DNA from: Thalassomonas actiniarum
GTDB taxonomy: Bacteria > Pseudomonadota > Gammaproteobacteria > Enterobacterales > Alteromonadaceae
DNA length: 64,000 nucleotides
Direction: 5' to 3'
Assembly (NCBI RefSeq): GCF_000948975.2
Contig: NZ_CP059735.1
Span: 5,454,603-5,518,602 of the forward strand
Shown here: piece by piece, positions 1-9,488 of the stretch
Numbering within the stretch: the first letter of the stretch is position 1
Layout: each line of letters starts with the position of its first letter
The notes under the pieces: generated by a model
Told to the model about the DNA's origin: nothing
What the model saw: only the letters and a program-made list of their open reading frames with translations
Databases searched by the model: none
Program-made: the position numbers and the translations under genes

Positions 1-1364
1 TCACCGCCAAAGCGACAGGCCAGATCATCTTTTCGCAAGGCTAAGCGAATACGGTTAGCCGCCTCGATCAATAAACGATCTCCTTCATCATGACCGTAAC
101 TGACATTCACCTTTTTAAAATTGTCTAAATCAAGAAAGAGTACCGCCAGGCCGCCATGGTGCTTTTCGATCATTGCAACCGCCTTATTCAGCTTATGATT
201 GAGCATGTTACGGCTCGGCAAACCGGTCAGCAAATCATACATGGCGATGTTTTCCAGCTCGCGTGCCTTTTGTTCGATATTTTGATCCAACTGTTCCAGT
301 TCGAAACTCAGCTCTAAGGCGGCATCGGACAAGACATCGAGTTCATCGGAAAACAGACGCATACGGCGAAATTCTACCTGCCGAAATTCGGCAAAATGTT
401 TTCGCGCCAGCAAAGGCAAGGCATCGGACAAGGCCAATAACCGCTGGGAAAAAGGCCCCGTGATATAAAATACCAGCATCGCCAGGGTGAAGAATATGAT
501 ACTCACAGACCATAAAAACTGCCGCCGATCCTCGTCATGCTTTAAAGTGAATGGGGTCATATCATGGATCAATACCAGGAAAAATACCCGCTGCTGATTC
601 TCGGACAAGGAAAGAAAGTTGACTAAATAACTCAGTTGTTCAACCTCTGCCTGCAAGCCGGTATTACTCACCTGAGAAACCAGCTGCCTGCCCTGCTCGC
701 CGTAAAGCAAAATATTAATCAGCTCCCTGTTAGAGGAAGAAATAATACTGGCCTGTTGCACCTGGGGTTTACCCTGGCGGGGATAACTGACAATAGCGAC
801 TTCATTTTCCAGTGACTGACCTATGGCAAATAACATATCCACCAGTGAGGCGGTAATGGCAATCACCGCCAGCTCCCCCTGCTTATTAAATACCGGGATA
901 GTGATTAACTGCAAACAAAGCTGATCGCACAGCACGTCATTATGGGGGTGCTGCAATTTTAATGTTGCGGAGATTTTATCTTTAATATCCGAAGGTAACA
1001 CCCCGGTACCGTATAATTCCTGGCCGCTTTCCTTCACCAGCCAAACATTTTCTACATTCAGCTGCATTTGTAGAATTTCAAATTGCCTGCCAAGATTTAA
1101 GGCCAGCTTTTTAAAATCATCCTGCCGATAGAGGCGGGCAATGCCGGAAAAAGACTCCAACCAAATCCTTAACTGACGCTGCAAAATATTACTTTGCAAA
1201 TAAAACTGTACCTGGCCGTGTTGCAACGCCGTTGTTTGAAATTGTTTAAATTCATTCTGCAAACGCAACAGCGAGAGGCAAGCAAAACCACTGGTCACCA
1301 GCAGCAAGGTCCCGATGATCAGGATCAGTAATTTAGTGGGTACACTGATAAACTGCTTTTTCAT
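1..1364 (-). CDS. Membrane sensor diguanylate cyclase (GGDEF), 3' end outside window
   Basis: Open frame from an ATG at 1364 running off the left edge, about 454 residues visible. The N-terminus has a membrane segment (about residues 8-30), then a periplasmic sensor-like region of about 240 residues, a second hydrophobic segment near 278-298, a short linker, and a GGDEF domain starting near residue 374 (YDLLTGLPSRNML, then LFLDLDNFKKVN). The last visible residues are RFGG followed by GA, exactly where the GG(D/E)EF active-site loop begins, so catalytic competence is likely but the loop itself is cut. Known role of the family: synthesis of c-di-GMP from two GTP in response to an extracytoplasmic signal. 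It lies 3 bp downstream of the barrel-protein gene and is probably cotranscribed with the two genes upstream. Confidence 0.9.
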   Translation of the reverse strand, partial: MKKQFISVPTKLLILIIGTLLLVTSGFACLSLLRLQNEFKQFQTTALQHGQVQFYLQSNILQRQLRIWLESFSGIARLYRQDDFKKLALNLGRQFEILQMQLNVENVWLVKESGQELYGTGVLPSDIKDKISATLKLQHPHNDVLCDQLCLQLITIPVFNKQGELAVIAITASLVDMLFAIGQSLENEVAIVSYPRQGKPQVQQASIISSSNRELINILLYGEQGRQLVSQVSNTGLQAEVEQLSYLVNFLSLSENQQRVFFLVLIHDMTPFTLKHDEDRRQFLWSVSIIFFTLAMLVFYITGPFSQRLLALSDALPLLARKHFAEFRQVEFRRMRLFSDELDVLSDAALELSFELEQLDQNIEQKARELENIAMYDLLTGLPSRNMLNHKLNKAVAMIEKHHGGLAVLFLDLDNFKKVNVSYGHDEGDRLLIEAANRIRLALRKDDLACRFGG

Positions 1365-1367
1365 CGG

Positions 1368-2606
1368 CTAGAACCAATACATCAATTGCAATGCCCACAA
1401 ATTCCAGTGTTCACGGCTATTGGCCCGGGCATCCGGCAAAACCACAGGCGTTAACCGGGCCGTGCCTTCAAACCAGTGATGTTCAAGTTCAAGGCGCACA
1501 TTAGCCCGAAGATCATAGGATACCCCTAAGGTAAAGGAGTTCTGATAACCAAAGTAGGCGGGAATCTGTCCCTGACTTCCCTGTTCCAGTCTACGGCCGC
1601 TCTTATCATCTTTATTGATATAAAATTTTTCATAACGTCCCAGGAAGGTTAATCTGTTGCCCGCCTTATAACGCCCTTGCAAAAATATCCCCTGCCCCAG
1701 GTTATCCTGGTGGAAGCCGGGAAAATAAAAATCATCAAAAACAAACCTGTCCTGCAGCAGCTCTGCACTTAACTCCCAAAACTCCCCCTGGTACAAGGCG
1801 TTAAGAAAATAACGCTGTAAGACAATATCGGCATCCAGAAAAGCATCCTGTCCGCCGCTATGGTAGCTAAAGTCGGAATCAAGCAAAGCCAGACCAAAAC
1901 GCCACGGGGAATAAAGCGGACGCCAGTATAAACTGGCCTGTATATCATAATCGTGTTTCAACCGGCCACTGGCTAACTTGCTTAAGATAATTTGGGTCTG
2001 AGCTTTTGAAATATCGGAGGTACCGGCACTGAGGCCAAAATCAAACTCTCCCAGTTCATCATCGCTGTAACTGACCTTGATATCCAGGCCTTCACCGCCT
2101 TCGGCAATATCGCGAAAACCGTCAAAATAAATGGACTGGGGTAGAATGATACTGGGCCGCGCCTGGGGCACATCCCGGATATTGGAATAGAGCCAGTGAT
2201 TATTTTTAAAACGGCCAAAATAAAAGTTCACCAGCCAGTTTTCTGTACTATAGGCGGACCAGTCCAGCAACAAATAATCCAGTCTTGCTCCTTCATGGTA
2301 GCGATTGCCGCCGTTAAGATAAACCGCCTGCCCGGTGACCCTGAAATCCCGGCTTAACTGATAAGAGGCATTAATGCCAATTTCCGTTAACTTGGCCGAT
2401 ATATCACCGTCGTCATTGACATAATTACTGTGATCTACATCGATCACTCCCTGGGCAATAAAACCATGCAGACGCCAGCGGGTATTATAGTTGTCATCGG
2501 CAAGTGCCCCTGCACAAAAACAGCCCGACAGCAGGGAGAGTGGCAATAGCGCACAGCCCAAAAGCCTTTTCAAAGCGCTAAAGAGCAAAATGTTAGTTAA
2601 CATCAA
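1368..2606 (-). CDS. Outer-membrane beta-barrel (porin-like) protein
   Basis: 412 residues. The N-terminus is a signal peptide with a Leu-rich core ending near CAGALA, followed by alternating amphipathic strands rich in Tyr, Trp and Phe (for example LHGFIAQGVIDVDHSNYV and WLVNFYFGRFKN). The last residues are LQLMYWF, a terminal aromatic typical of outer-membrane barrels. I recognise a porin-like architecture but cannot name a substrate. Its 5' end overlaps the PstS-like gene by 14 bp and its stop is 3 bp from the GGDEF gene start, so the three genes read as one operon. Inference: the barrel and the periplasmic binding-like protein provide or process the signal sensed by the cyclase. An upstream ATG and the next codon are both Met, so the exact start is uncertain by one codon. 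Confidence 0.75.
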   Translation of the reverse strand: MMLTNILLFSALKRLLGCALLPLSLLSGCFCAGALADDNYNTRWRLHGFIAQGVIDVDHSNYVNDDGDISAKLTEIGINASYQLSRDFRVTGQAVYLNGGNRYHEGARLDYLLLDWSAYSTENWLVNFYFGRFKNNHWLYSNIRDVPQARPSIILPQSIYFDGFRDIAEGGEGLDIKVSYSDDELGEFDFGLSAGTSDISKAQTQIILSKLASGRLKHDYDIQASLYWRPLYSPWRFGLALLDSDFSYHSGGQDAFLDADIVLQRYFLNALYQGEFWELSAELLQDRFVFDDFYFPGFHQDNLGQGIFLQGRYKAGNRLTFLGRYEKFYINKDDKSGRRLEQGSQGQIPAYFGYQNSFTLGVSYDLRANVRLELEHHWFEGTARLTPVVLPDARANSREHWNLWALQLMYWF

Positions 2607-3015
2607 CTTCCCCCCCTGTTCTCACTTCATCTGCCGCATATCCTATGGCCCCGGGTGTGGCTTGTACCGCCTCGAGCAAGTCTTGCGGGGTTTGCACCAC
2701 GATCGGCGTTGCTCCCAGGCCGGAAAACGACAGTTTTTGCCAAATATTGTCTAACTGATAGGGGAAGATGCCTAACTTTTCTTTACTGAAGCGCTGGTGC
2801 AGCGGATGCTGGCTGGGCAAAACAAAGACAGTAATGGCAACACCGTTTTGCCATCTTAATTGCCGCATCGAAAAAATACGCCTGAGCTGGGCCGAGGGGA
2901 TATCAGCCTGGCCCACCGAAGCATGGGTGATAATGGTGACGCTATAAGCCCGCGGGCATATAACGAAACCGCAAACAATGATGAGGGTCAGCGTAAGACA
3001 TTTGATAATGTTCAC
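2593..3015 (-). CDS. Small PstS-like periplasmic substrate-binding protein
   Basis: 140 residues with a signal peptide (about residues 1-24, hydrophobic core TLTLIIVCGFVIC). The rest resembles the short phosphate-ABC-binding-like proteins of marine gammaproteobacteria: IPSAQLRRIFSMRQLRWQNG near the start of the mature protein, and a Gly-rich TPGAIGYA near the C-terminus. It is about half the length of a true PstS, with no transporter genes nearby, so uptake is unlikely. Inference: an accessory sensing protein for the downstream GGDEF protein. First gene of the three-gene minus-strand cluster. Confidence 0.7.
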   Translation of the reverse strand: MNIIKCLTLTLIIVCGFVICPRAYSVTIITHASVGQADIPSAQLRRIFSMRQLRWQNGVAITVFVLPSQHPLHQRFSKEKLGIFPYQLDNIWQKLSFSGLGATPIVVQTPQDLLEAVQATPGAIGYAADEVRTGGEVDVN

Positions 3016-3340
3016 CCTTAGTTATTTCATACCTGCCCTTCCCGACCCTTCACCGCTGCAAAGCTGGTGGTTCAAGAGGTAACCGCCGGGTAAAACACAG
3101 AAAAATGACTTGGCTTATTCTCCTTAGCCCATTTTCAGTGTAGTCAAAATTAGTTAAAGCACCAGTTTAGCCATCACGCCAAGTGATTAGACCAGTATTT
3201 TGCTGCTAATTTCTTCGAAAACACTATAATAAGCATCAAATTGTAAAAAGTTGCGTAGTTTTGTTAATCGCATTTCCCAATGTTCAATTTTTATGCGATG
3301 ATAACAGGACAATTAAATTTTAAAGGTGTTTTTACAACAG
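3016..3340. other. Divergent intergenic region upstream of aroQ
   Basis: 325 bp without a gene between the minus-strand sensor cluster and aroQ. It is AT-rich. A TATAAT hexamer at 3225-3230 could be the -10 box for aroQ-accB-accC, but no convincing -35 is seen at 17 bp (TTGCTG at 3200-3205 would give a 19-bp spacer). Confidence 0.4.
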
Positions 3341-3796
3341 ATGACTGCCAAGTTTAAAATTTTAGTGCTAAATGGCCCGAATTTAAATATGTTGGGAAAA
3401 CGTGAACCGCAGATATACGGGGCACAAACCTTAACAGATATTATCGAAGAGCTTAGCAGCAAGGCCCGGGCTTTGGATATCAGCCTCAGCCATGTACAGT
3501 CAAATGCCGAACACACCTTGATTGATGCTATCCACCAGGGATTTGGTGAAATCGACTTTATTATTATCAACCCTGCGGCTTTTACCCATACCAGCGTTGC
3601 CCTGCGTGACGCGTTATTATCTGTCGCCATCCCTTTTATCGAAGTGCATTTATCCAATGTCCATGCGAGAGAGAGCTTCAGACATCATTCCTATTTCTCA
3701 GATATCGCCACCGGGGTTATTTGCGGCTTAGGAGCCAAGGGCTATGAGTATGCACTTGATGCCGCTCATCAACACTTAAAGTCCAAGAACAACTAA
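3341..3796 (+). CDS. aroQ: 3-dehydroquinate dehydratase, type II
   Basis: 151 residues from the ATG at 3341, close to the usual length for type II dehydroquinases. It performs the third step of the shikimate pathway, 3-dehydroquinate to 3-dehydroshikimate, in the cytosol as a dodecamer. Family signatures visible: [18 protein letters not shown] at the N-terminus (with the catalytic Tyr in the flexible loop), [32 protein letters not shown], and [18 protein letters not shown] with the catalytic His region. An in-frame GTG at 3326 would add five residues, but the ATG start matches the family N-terminus. It lies 67 bp upstream of accB, an arrangement typical of many gammaproteobacteria. Confidence 0.97.
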   Translation: MTAKFKILVLNGPNLNMLGKREPQIYGAQTLTDIIEELSSKARALDISLSHVQSNAEHTLIDAIHQGFGEIDFIIINPAAFTHTSVALRDALLSVAIPFIEVHLSNVHARESFRHHSYFSDIATGVICGLGAKGYEYALDAAHQHLKSKNN

Positions 3797-3863
3797 AAGC
3801 CGGTTAATGAATATCAGCCGGCAATAAACTAACTAAATTTCAAATTATTATTAAGGTACACAC

Positions 3864-4316
3864 ATGGATATCAGAAAAATAAAAAAACTCATTGAGCTTG
3901 TTGAAGAGTCTAACATCAATGAATTAGAAATTTCCGAAGGTGAAGAGTCGGTACGTATCAGCTGCGGCAATGCCGCTACCGCAACCGTAGTCCAAGCGGC
4001 TCCTGCCATGATGCCGGCCGCGGCACCTGCGCCTGTTGCCGCACCTGCAGCACCAGCCGAACAGGCAGCACCGGCCCTTAGCGGCCATGTTGTGCGCTCT
4101 CCTATGGTAGGCACTTTCTACTCGGCCTCTTCACCGGATTCCCCGGCATTTGTAGAAGTGGGTCAGCATGTCAATGCCGGCGATACCTTATGTATCGTTG
4201 AAGCAATGAAAATGATGAACCAGATCGAAGCCGACAAATCAGGTGTAATCAAAGAAATTCTTGCACAAAACGAAGATGCTATCGAATTCGATCAACCGCT
4301 ATTCATCATTGAATAA
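3864..4316 (+). CDS. accB: Biotin carboxyl carrier protein of acetyl-CoA carboxylase
   Basis: 150 residues. It carries the biotin that shuttles CO2 from biotin carboxylase to the carboxyltransferase in the first committed step of fatty-acid synthesis. N-terminal segment [17 protein letters not shown], then an Ala/Pro-rich flexible linker (about residues 45-75), then the biotinyl domain with the EAMKMM motif in which Lys116 is the predicted biotinylation site. It is followed after 23 bp by accC, the normal accBC operon arrangement. Confidence 0.98.
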   Translation: MDIRKIKKLIELVEESNINELEISEGEESVRISCGNAATATVVQAAPAMMPAAAPAPVAAPAAPAEQAAPALSGHVVRSPMVGTFYSASSPDSPAFVEVGQHVNAGDTLCIVEAMKMMNQIEADKSGVIKEILAQNEDAIEFDQPLFIIE

Positions 4317-4339
4317 GCCCAGCCTAAAAGGGTAATTCC

Positions 4340-5689
4340 ATGTTAGATAAAGTTGTTATCGCCAACCGTGGCGAAATTGCACTGAGAATATTGCGCGCTT
4401 GTAAAGAATTGGGCATCAAAACCGTTGCCATTCATTCTACCGCCGATAAGAATTTAAAGCATGTTTTGCTGGCAGATGAAACCATTTGTATCGGTAAAGC
4501 CTCTGCACTTGAAAGCTACCTGAATGTGCCGGCCATTATCACCGCTGCCGAAGTCACTAATGCGGTTGCCATTCACCCCGGTTATGGCTTCTTGGCGGAA
4601 AATGCCGATTTTGCCGAGCAGGTGGAAACCTCAGGTTTTACCTTTATCGGCCCGAAAGCTGACAGCATTCGCTTAATGGGTGATAAGGTTTCGGCGATCA
4701 AGGCAATGAAATCTGCCGGCGTACCTTGCGTACCGGGTTCAGACGGCCCGTTAACCGACGATGAAGAAACCAACCTGGCCCATGCCAAGCGCATCGGTTA
4801 CCCGGTGATCATCAAGGCCTCCGGTGGCGGCGGCGGTCGCGGTATGCGCGTGGTCCGTGAAGAGCAGGAGCTGATTGAATCTATCGCCCTGACCAAGTCA
4901 GAAGCCAGATCGACCTTTAATAACGATATGGTTTATATGGAGAAATTCCTGGAAAACCCACGTCACGTGGAAATCCAGGTATTAGCCGACGGCCAGGGCG
5001 GCGCCATTCATTTAGGTGAGCGCGACTGTTCCATGCAGCGTCGCCATCAAAAAGTGGTAGAAGAAGCACCGGCTCCGGGCATTACCCCGGAAATGCGTAA
5101 GCAAATCGGTGAAAGATGCTGCCGCGCCTGTATCGAAATCAACTACCGCGGCGCCGGTACGTTTGAGTTCTTATATGAGAACGGCGAGTTCTATTTCATT
5201 GAAATGAACACCCGTATCCAGGTTGAGCACCCGGTAACGGAAATGATCACCGGTGTCGACTTAATCAAAGAGCAATTGCGCATCGCTGCAGGCCAGCCGT
5301 TATCCTACACCCAGGAAGATATCAAGGTCAGCGGCCACTCGATCGAATGTCGGATCAATGCCGAAGATCCCCGCAGCTTTATCCCCTCACCGGGTAAAAT
5401 CACCCGCTTCCACCCGCCGGGTGGCTTAGGGGTTCGCTGGGATTCGCATATCTATGCCGACTACTCGGTACCGCCGCATTATGATTCTATGATCGGTAAG
5501 TTAATCACCTATGGTGATAACCGGGATGTTGCCATTGCCCGTATGCGCAATGCCTTGAATGAATTGGTGGTTGACGGTATCAAAACCAATATCGCCCTGC
5601 ACCAGGATATCTTAAACGATCAGGGTTTTGTCAACGGTGGTGCTAATATTCACTACCTTGAAAAGAAACTGGCCGAGTCAGAATCCTGA
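4340..5689 (+). CDS. accC: Biotin carboxylase subunit of acetyl-CoA carboxylase
   Basis: 449 residues, the same length as the E. coli enzyme. ATP-grasp enzyme that carboxylates the biotin on AccB using ATP and bicarbonate. Visible landmarks: [17 protein letters not shown] at the N-terminus, the glycine-rich ATP loop [14 protein letters not shown], the [15 protein letters not shown] segment, the [14 protein letters not shown] metal and bicarbonate region, and the C-terminal domain with RINAEDP. It is the last gene before a strong intrinsic terminator. Confidence 0.98.
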   Translation: MLDKVVIANRGEIALRILRACKELGIKTVAIHSTADKNLKHVLLADETICIGKASALESYLNVPAIITAAEVTNAVAIHPGYGFLAENADFAEQVETSGFTFIGPKADSIRLMGDKVSAIKAMKSAGVPCVPGSDGPLTDDEETNLAHAKRIGYPVIIKASGGGGGRGMRVVREEQELIESIALTKSEARSTFNNDMVYMEKFLENPRHVEIQVLADGQGGAIHLGERDCSMQRRHQKVVEEAPAPGITPEMRKQIGERCCRACIEINYRGAGTFEFLYENGEFYFIEMNTRIQVEHPVTEMITGVDLIKEQLRIAAGQPLSYTQEDIKVSGHSIECRINAEDPRSFIPSPGKITRFHPPGGLGVRWDSHIYADYSVPPHYDSMIGKLITYGDNRDVAIARMRNALNELVVDGIKTNIALHQDILNDQGFVNGGANIHYLEKKLAESES

Positions 5690-5710
5690 TAAGCGCATAA
5701 ACGACGCACA

Positions 5711-5742
5711 GAAAAGCCCTGATATTTTCAGGGCTTTTTTAT
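5711..5742 (+). terminator. Intrinsic terminator after accC
   Basis: Inverted repeat AAAGCCCTGA / TCAGGGCTTT with a short loop, followed by a run of T, 20 bp after the accC stop. Ends the aroQ-accBC transcript. Confidence 0.9.
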
Positions 5743-5880
5743 TTCACTACTCTGCTGCCGTCGAAAACATAATCATTTAATTTGCATTTTTTCACTTTCC
5801 CTGAGGCAAATCGGCTAACTCTCGCCTATCCTCTTTAGGTGATTCAATCATTTTAAATAGGGAAGTTTTTAATTATTCAC

Positions 5881-6984
5881 ATGAATACGAAGGAGTTGTA
5901 TCAAAAAAATACGGACATTCCTCAATCACACGAAATGGATTTCAACTACAGGGTGCTTTTGCTTACACGTATCATGTGTATCGCAATCACCTTCAGTATT
6001 TTATTTGCCCTGATGTCTTCCCTGGGCATAAGTCAAATCGGCGAGCAGGCCACCAATATAGACTACGGCTATGCCCTGCTGCTGCTTGCCCTGCTCATCA
6101 TCTTAAAAAAGAATCATAACCATTTTTCCCTGGTGCTGACGACCTTTTTACTGATCAGTTTTCTGGTGTGTCTGTCGGCACTGGTTACGGTTTTATTCGA
6201 TGAGTTTCGGGCCATCTGGTTTTATTTATTGATCCTGGTCGCCTTTATGCTTGGCGGACAAAAATCCGGGATCTTTTTTACCTTATTGTCCCTGCTGGCC
6301 ATTATCGCGACCCATGTCTTCCTGGCACCTTTTGGCACCGCGACTTTAGCCAGCATAGTTGTCGGCCTGGTGGTTATGTCCCTGGTATTGGCAGCTTTTA
6401 GCAACCAGTTAAGCCGTTACCTGCAGCATATTGAAAAACAAAATGCTGAATTAAATTATTTGGCCAATAAAGATCCCCTGACCGAAGTGCTGCACTCGAA
6501 AAACTACTGCCAGTTAACCAAAAAATATATTGAACGGGCACAAGAGCTTAATGAAAACCTCTCTATCTTATATGCCGGCCTGGACAACCTCGAACGCCTC
6601 AAGGAGAAATACGGCAGCCAAATCCGTCACCTGGCGCTGCAACATGTCATTACCATCATCAAAGAACACCTCCACCACCAGGAGTTGCTGACCCAGGTGG
6701 GAGAAGAGAAAATCTGCATCATTTTGCCCGAGCGGGACGCCATCGCCGCCCAGTCTTTAGCCATCAATATCAGAAATGCGGTCCGTGAGCGTTTATTTGA
6801 CTACGGCAAAAACAAAATCCCCCTGACCCTGAGCATAGGTATTGCCGCCTTAAACGACAGCGACGAAGAAATCCGCTCTATTCAGATAAGGGCAGATAAA
6901 GGTTTGATAAAAGCCAAGTTTTGCGGTGGTGACGAGGTAAAAATCTGCCATTTTTTTGAAGAGTTATCCACGGAAAAACTCTAG
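5881..6984 (+). CDS. Multi-pass membrane protein with degenerate GGDEF domain
   Basis: 367 residues. The N-terminal half (about residues 25-180) has five or six hydrophobic segments, then a short coiled linker and a GGDEF-type domain starting near NKDPLTEVLHSKNY (residue 197). At the position of the GG[DE]EF loop the protein reads VGEEK, and the usual DxDxFK metal segment is replaced by YAGLDNLERLKEKYG, so diguanylate cyclase activity is doubtful. The fold is retained (LTLSIGIAAL, then RADKGLIKAK). Inference: a catalytically inactive receptor or regulatory GGDEF. The GGDE string near the C-terminus is outside the active-site position and is coincidental. The start has no strong ribosome-binding site and could lie a few codons downstream. 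Confidence 0.85.
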   Translation: MNTKELYQKNTDIPQSHEMDFNYRVLLLTRIMCIAITFSILFALMSSLGISQIGEQATNIDYGYALLLLALLIILKKNHNHFSLVLTTFLLISFLVCLSALVTVLFDEFRAIWFYLLILVAFMLGGQKSGIFFTLLSLLAIIATHVFLAPFGTATLASIVVGLVVMSLVLAAFSNQLSRYLQHIEKQNAELNYLANKDPLTEVLHSKNYCQLTKKYIERAQELNENLSILYAGLDNLERLKEKYGSQIRHLALQHVITIIKEHLHHQELLTQVGEEKICIILPERDAIAAQSLAINIRNAVRERLFDYGKNKIPLTLSIGIAALNDSDEEIRSIQIRADKGLIKAKFCGGDEVKICHFFEELSTEKL

Positions 6985-7083
6985 CCGCTTTTGCAGAACT
7001 TTGTCTATAGTAGGAAAAAGCGCCGTCCTTAGGTATACTGGCGGCCAGTTAGTATCAATCCGCTCAAAACTAAAAGTAAGTTT

Positions 7084-7260
7084 ATGTCTTCATTACTTGA
7101 AAAACCTATCCCGCCGGCAGACGACGATTGTTGTGGCGGCGGAGCCTGCAACCCCTGTGTCTGGGATCACTATTATGCCGAATTACAGCAATGGCGCATT
7201 GCTCAGGCCAAAGCCAATGAAGCTGCAGCCAATGAACAGGCAAAAGCGGATAGCCAGTAG
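7084..7260 (+). CDS. Small Cys-rich oxidoreductase-like domain protein
   Basis: 58 residues, ATG at 7084. The core DDDCCGGGACNPCVWDHYYAE is the hallmark of the short oxidoreductase-like N-terminal domain (PF09791 type): CC, then CxxC, then VWDxYxxEL. The C-terminal third is an Ala/Gln-rich helix. Four cysteines suggest a metal or redox role; the biochemical function of this family is not known to me. It lies about 100 bp after the degenerate GGDEF gene, on the same strand. Confidence 0.85.
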   Translation: MSSLLEKPIPPADDDCCGGGACNPCVWDHYYAELQQWRIAQAKANEAAANEQAKADSQ

Positions 7261-7485
7261 CATTTTTGCACTATAATCCTTCCCTGTTGGCAAAGCATAC
7301 ACGCTATCGCCGGGCTAAAGCTTCTACAGGCGATAAAGTCAGGGATAATGCCATTTAGCCAAAATGGCCAAGCACTTTTTAGAAAATAACGAGTTATAGC
7401 TCGCTGCAGGATAAAGCCCTCGTCAGGCAGTAGCTCCGTAAACCCGGGCTGCTGCCTGAGCATCAAAAGCTAAGCGTTATAACCC

Positions 7486-8628
7486 TTACCCTTTAATATA
7501 TGGACGCATCGCTTCATGAATCACTTTTCTTCTTTTTTCCGGGGGCATGGAAAGAATTTCATCATCTGCCGCCTGCTCAAAATGCATCATAAATAAGGGC
7601 TTATTATTCACAGACTGTTTAACAGCAAATGCCCCTTGATGCTCGATCCCCTTCCATACGGCTCTGACATCCGCCCAATACCCCTTAGTTTTATCCCAAT
7701 ACTCCAGGCCCTGTTCATGTTTAAAGTCTTTAATGCGCCGGTAACTGTTATGGCCGATTTCCCTGGCTAACATCACCCCTGAAAACTCTCCTGAAGACGA
7801 AAGCCCTCCCTGGTGCTTAAAGTTTTTTTGCTCATGGAACCAGGCATGTGGGGTTAATACCAGGGTATCCTTGCCCATCAGGATTTGATAGTCATCCCGG
7901 ACCGAACTTTCCCGCCGGGGCAAAGGGCGCGACATATAATCGGTTTCAAAGGTAGAAAGCGAAGCAAAATGATCCCAGCGCCCTATACCCGAGTACCGGG
8001 GAGAGTCATCGACCTGATAAACCGACCATACCCATTTTCCCCGGGTTTGTGAGAGGTCGAGTTTTTTGCTTTGCCACTGGTTGTCTCCCTGATATTCAAG
8101 GATGCTCTTGCCTTGCCAGCTCCAGTCGTGGCGCCAGTGCTTCATCACATGAGGCCCCTGAACTTCCCCGCTGGCCTGGTCCCGGTAATACATCACCATG
8201 ATTTGCTGAACCGAGATAAAATCACCGCTATCCTCGATCACCTTAACAAATTCCGTTCCCCATGAAGCATAGGGGGTATCGACTTCTTTATCGGCACCTA
8301 GGGTGAAAGTCTCCAGAAATTCGAATTTTGTTTCAAAAACCCCTTCCAGGGCATAAATAGCCCGACGGTCCCTTTCATAAGGGCTCAGTCCTTTGGCTTG
8401 CACTTGCTGCCATGAATCGGGAGACTTTTTATCATAAATCACCTTTTGCCCTAACGATGATCCTCCGCGCGGCGGGGTGGTCAGCTTGCGTGTAAAAGTC
8501 CAGTTATAAAGTTTTTCCTCTTCTTTACCTGCCTCAACAGCCGCTTGATCATCCAAAAGCTTGGCACTAAAAGCCTGTGGGCAAGCAATGCATAAGGTTA
8601 ATATCAGGGAAATAGCCGTTTTCATCAA
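7486..8628 (-). CDS. Secreted DUF6607-like protein
   Basis: 380 residues with a signal peptide (residues 1-21, ending FSA). It resembles the DUF6607 family as I recall it: RDRRAIYALEGVFETKFEFLET, SWGTEFVKVIEDSGDFISVQ, HVMKHWRHDWSW, then YQVDDSPRYSGIGRWDH, PLPRRESSVRDDYQILMG and THAWFHEQKN-type segments. Function unknown; probably periplasmic. It stands alone on the minus strand. The family name is from memory and would need a profile search. Confidence 0.75.
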   Translation of the reverse strand: MMKTAISLILTLCIACPQAFSAKLLDDQAAVEAGKEEEKLYNWTFTRKLTTPPRGGSSLGQKVIYDKKSPDSWQQVQAKGLSPYERDRRAIYALEGVFETKFEFLETFTLGADKEVDTPYASWGTEFVKVIEDSGDFISVQQIMVMYYRDQASGEVQGPHVMKHWRHDWSWQGKSILEYQGDNQWQSKKLDLSQTRGKWVWSVYQVDDSPRYSGIGRWDHFASLSTFETDYMSRPLPRRESSVRDDYQILMGKDTLVLTPHAWFHEQKNFKHQGGLSSSGEFSGVMLAREIGHNSYRRIKDFKHEQGLEYWDKTKGYWADVRAVWKGIEHQGAFAVKQSVNNKPLFMMHFEQAADDEILSMPPEKRRKVIHEAMRPYIKG

Positions 8629-8853
8629 TTTACGCCTCCATGGCAGAAAACACGGTTAGTATTAAATGGCAATCAATAGCACAGTTGCCCCTTTTAAAAG
8701 CAACACAAGACCCCATACCTGCCGTTCTTATTATGCTCCAACTCCTTGTAAGTAGAGGTAAAGAAATGCAGAATGTCAATCTATGCCCGGTATTTTTTAA
8801 GCTTTCCCATACGCTGCACCATTGCCTGGCATAAGCATCATTTCGGGGGCACT

Positions 8854-9417
8854 ATGAAACTTGGCTTTATCGACTTTTTACAGCAACACGGCTTTTCGCA
8901 GCAACAAGCCAACATGCTGAACCGGGACACAGAAACCATAGATTTACCTGCACGGACAATTTTCCTGCACCAGGCAGATAAACTTGAATACTTATACTTT
9001 GTCAGCGAAGGGTTATGCCAGGCCTGCTATCACACCGCAGACGGAAAGCGATTCAGTAAAGAATTCTACTGGAGCGGCGACTGTATCATTAACTTTCAAA
9101 GCCTGCTCAGGCAGCAAGTTTCCCCCTATTCACTGGAAACCTTGTCTGCCAGCTCCCTGGTTCGTTTGCCGATAAACCAGGTGCAAATATGGCGACAGAC
9201 AAATCATGCCTGCTACCAGCACCTGCTTGAGACCCAGTTGCTTTACAAAGAAAATAAAGAACGCTTTATGCTGCTGCACACGCCACAAGAAAGATACCAG
9301 CTGTTTTCACAGCAATTTCCCGATTTAGAACCCTGTTTGACCGACTACCAGCTGGCCTCTTATATCGGTATTACCCCAATCAGCTTAAGCCGGATAAAAA
9401 AACGCCTGAGAAATTAA
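8854..9417 (+). CDS. Crp/Fnr-family transcriptional regulator
   Basis: 187 residues starting at the ATG at 8854, which is preceded by a GGGGG stretch; an upstream in-frame ATG at 8773 would add a non-homologous extension. The N-terminal two thirds form a cyclic-nucleotide-binding-like beta-roll (IDLPARTIFLHQADKLEYLYFVSEG, then FYWSGDCIINF). The C-terminus is a short winged HTH (LTDYQLASYIGITPISLSRIKKRL). The phosphate-binding cassette of true cAMP receptors is not evident, so the ligand is unknown. It lies 71 bp upstream of elaA and may be cotranscribed with it. Confidence 0.85.
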   Translation: MKLGFIDFLQQHGFSQQQANMLNRDTETIDLPARTIFLHQADKLEYLYFVSEGLCQACYHTADGKRFSKEFYWSGDCIINFQSLLRQQVSPYSLETLSASSLVRLPINQVQIWRQTNHACYQHLLETQLLYKENKERFMLLHTPQERYQLFSQQFPDLEPCLTDYQLASYIGITPISLSRIKKRLRN

Positions 9418-9488
9418 CAAAGGTTAACGCCATCACGCACTTTTCAGGGTAAAGTAACCGGATATGCCGTTTACCGAAGAGAAAATTG

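Noticed and set aside
6924-6944. GGDE string near the C-terminus of the membrane GGDEF protein
   Set aside because: It lies about 60 residues after the active-site position and is not in the loop.
8640-8834. 64-codon plus-strand frame before the Crp/Fnr gene
   Set aside because: Located in the divergent promoter region, no homology and overlaps the extended frame of the regulator.
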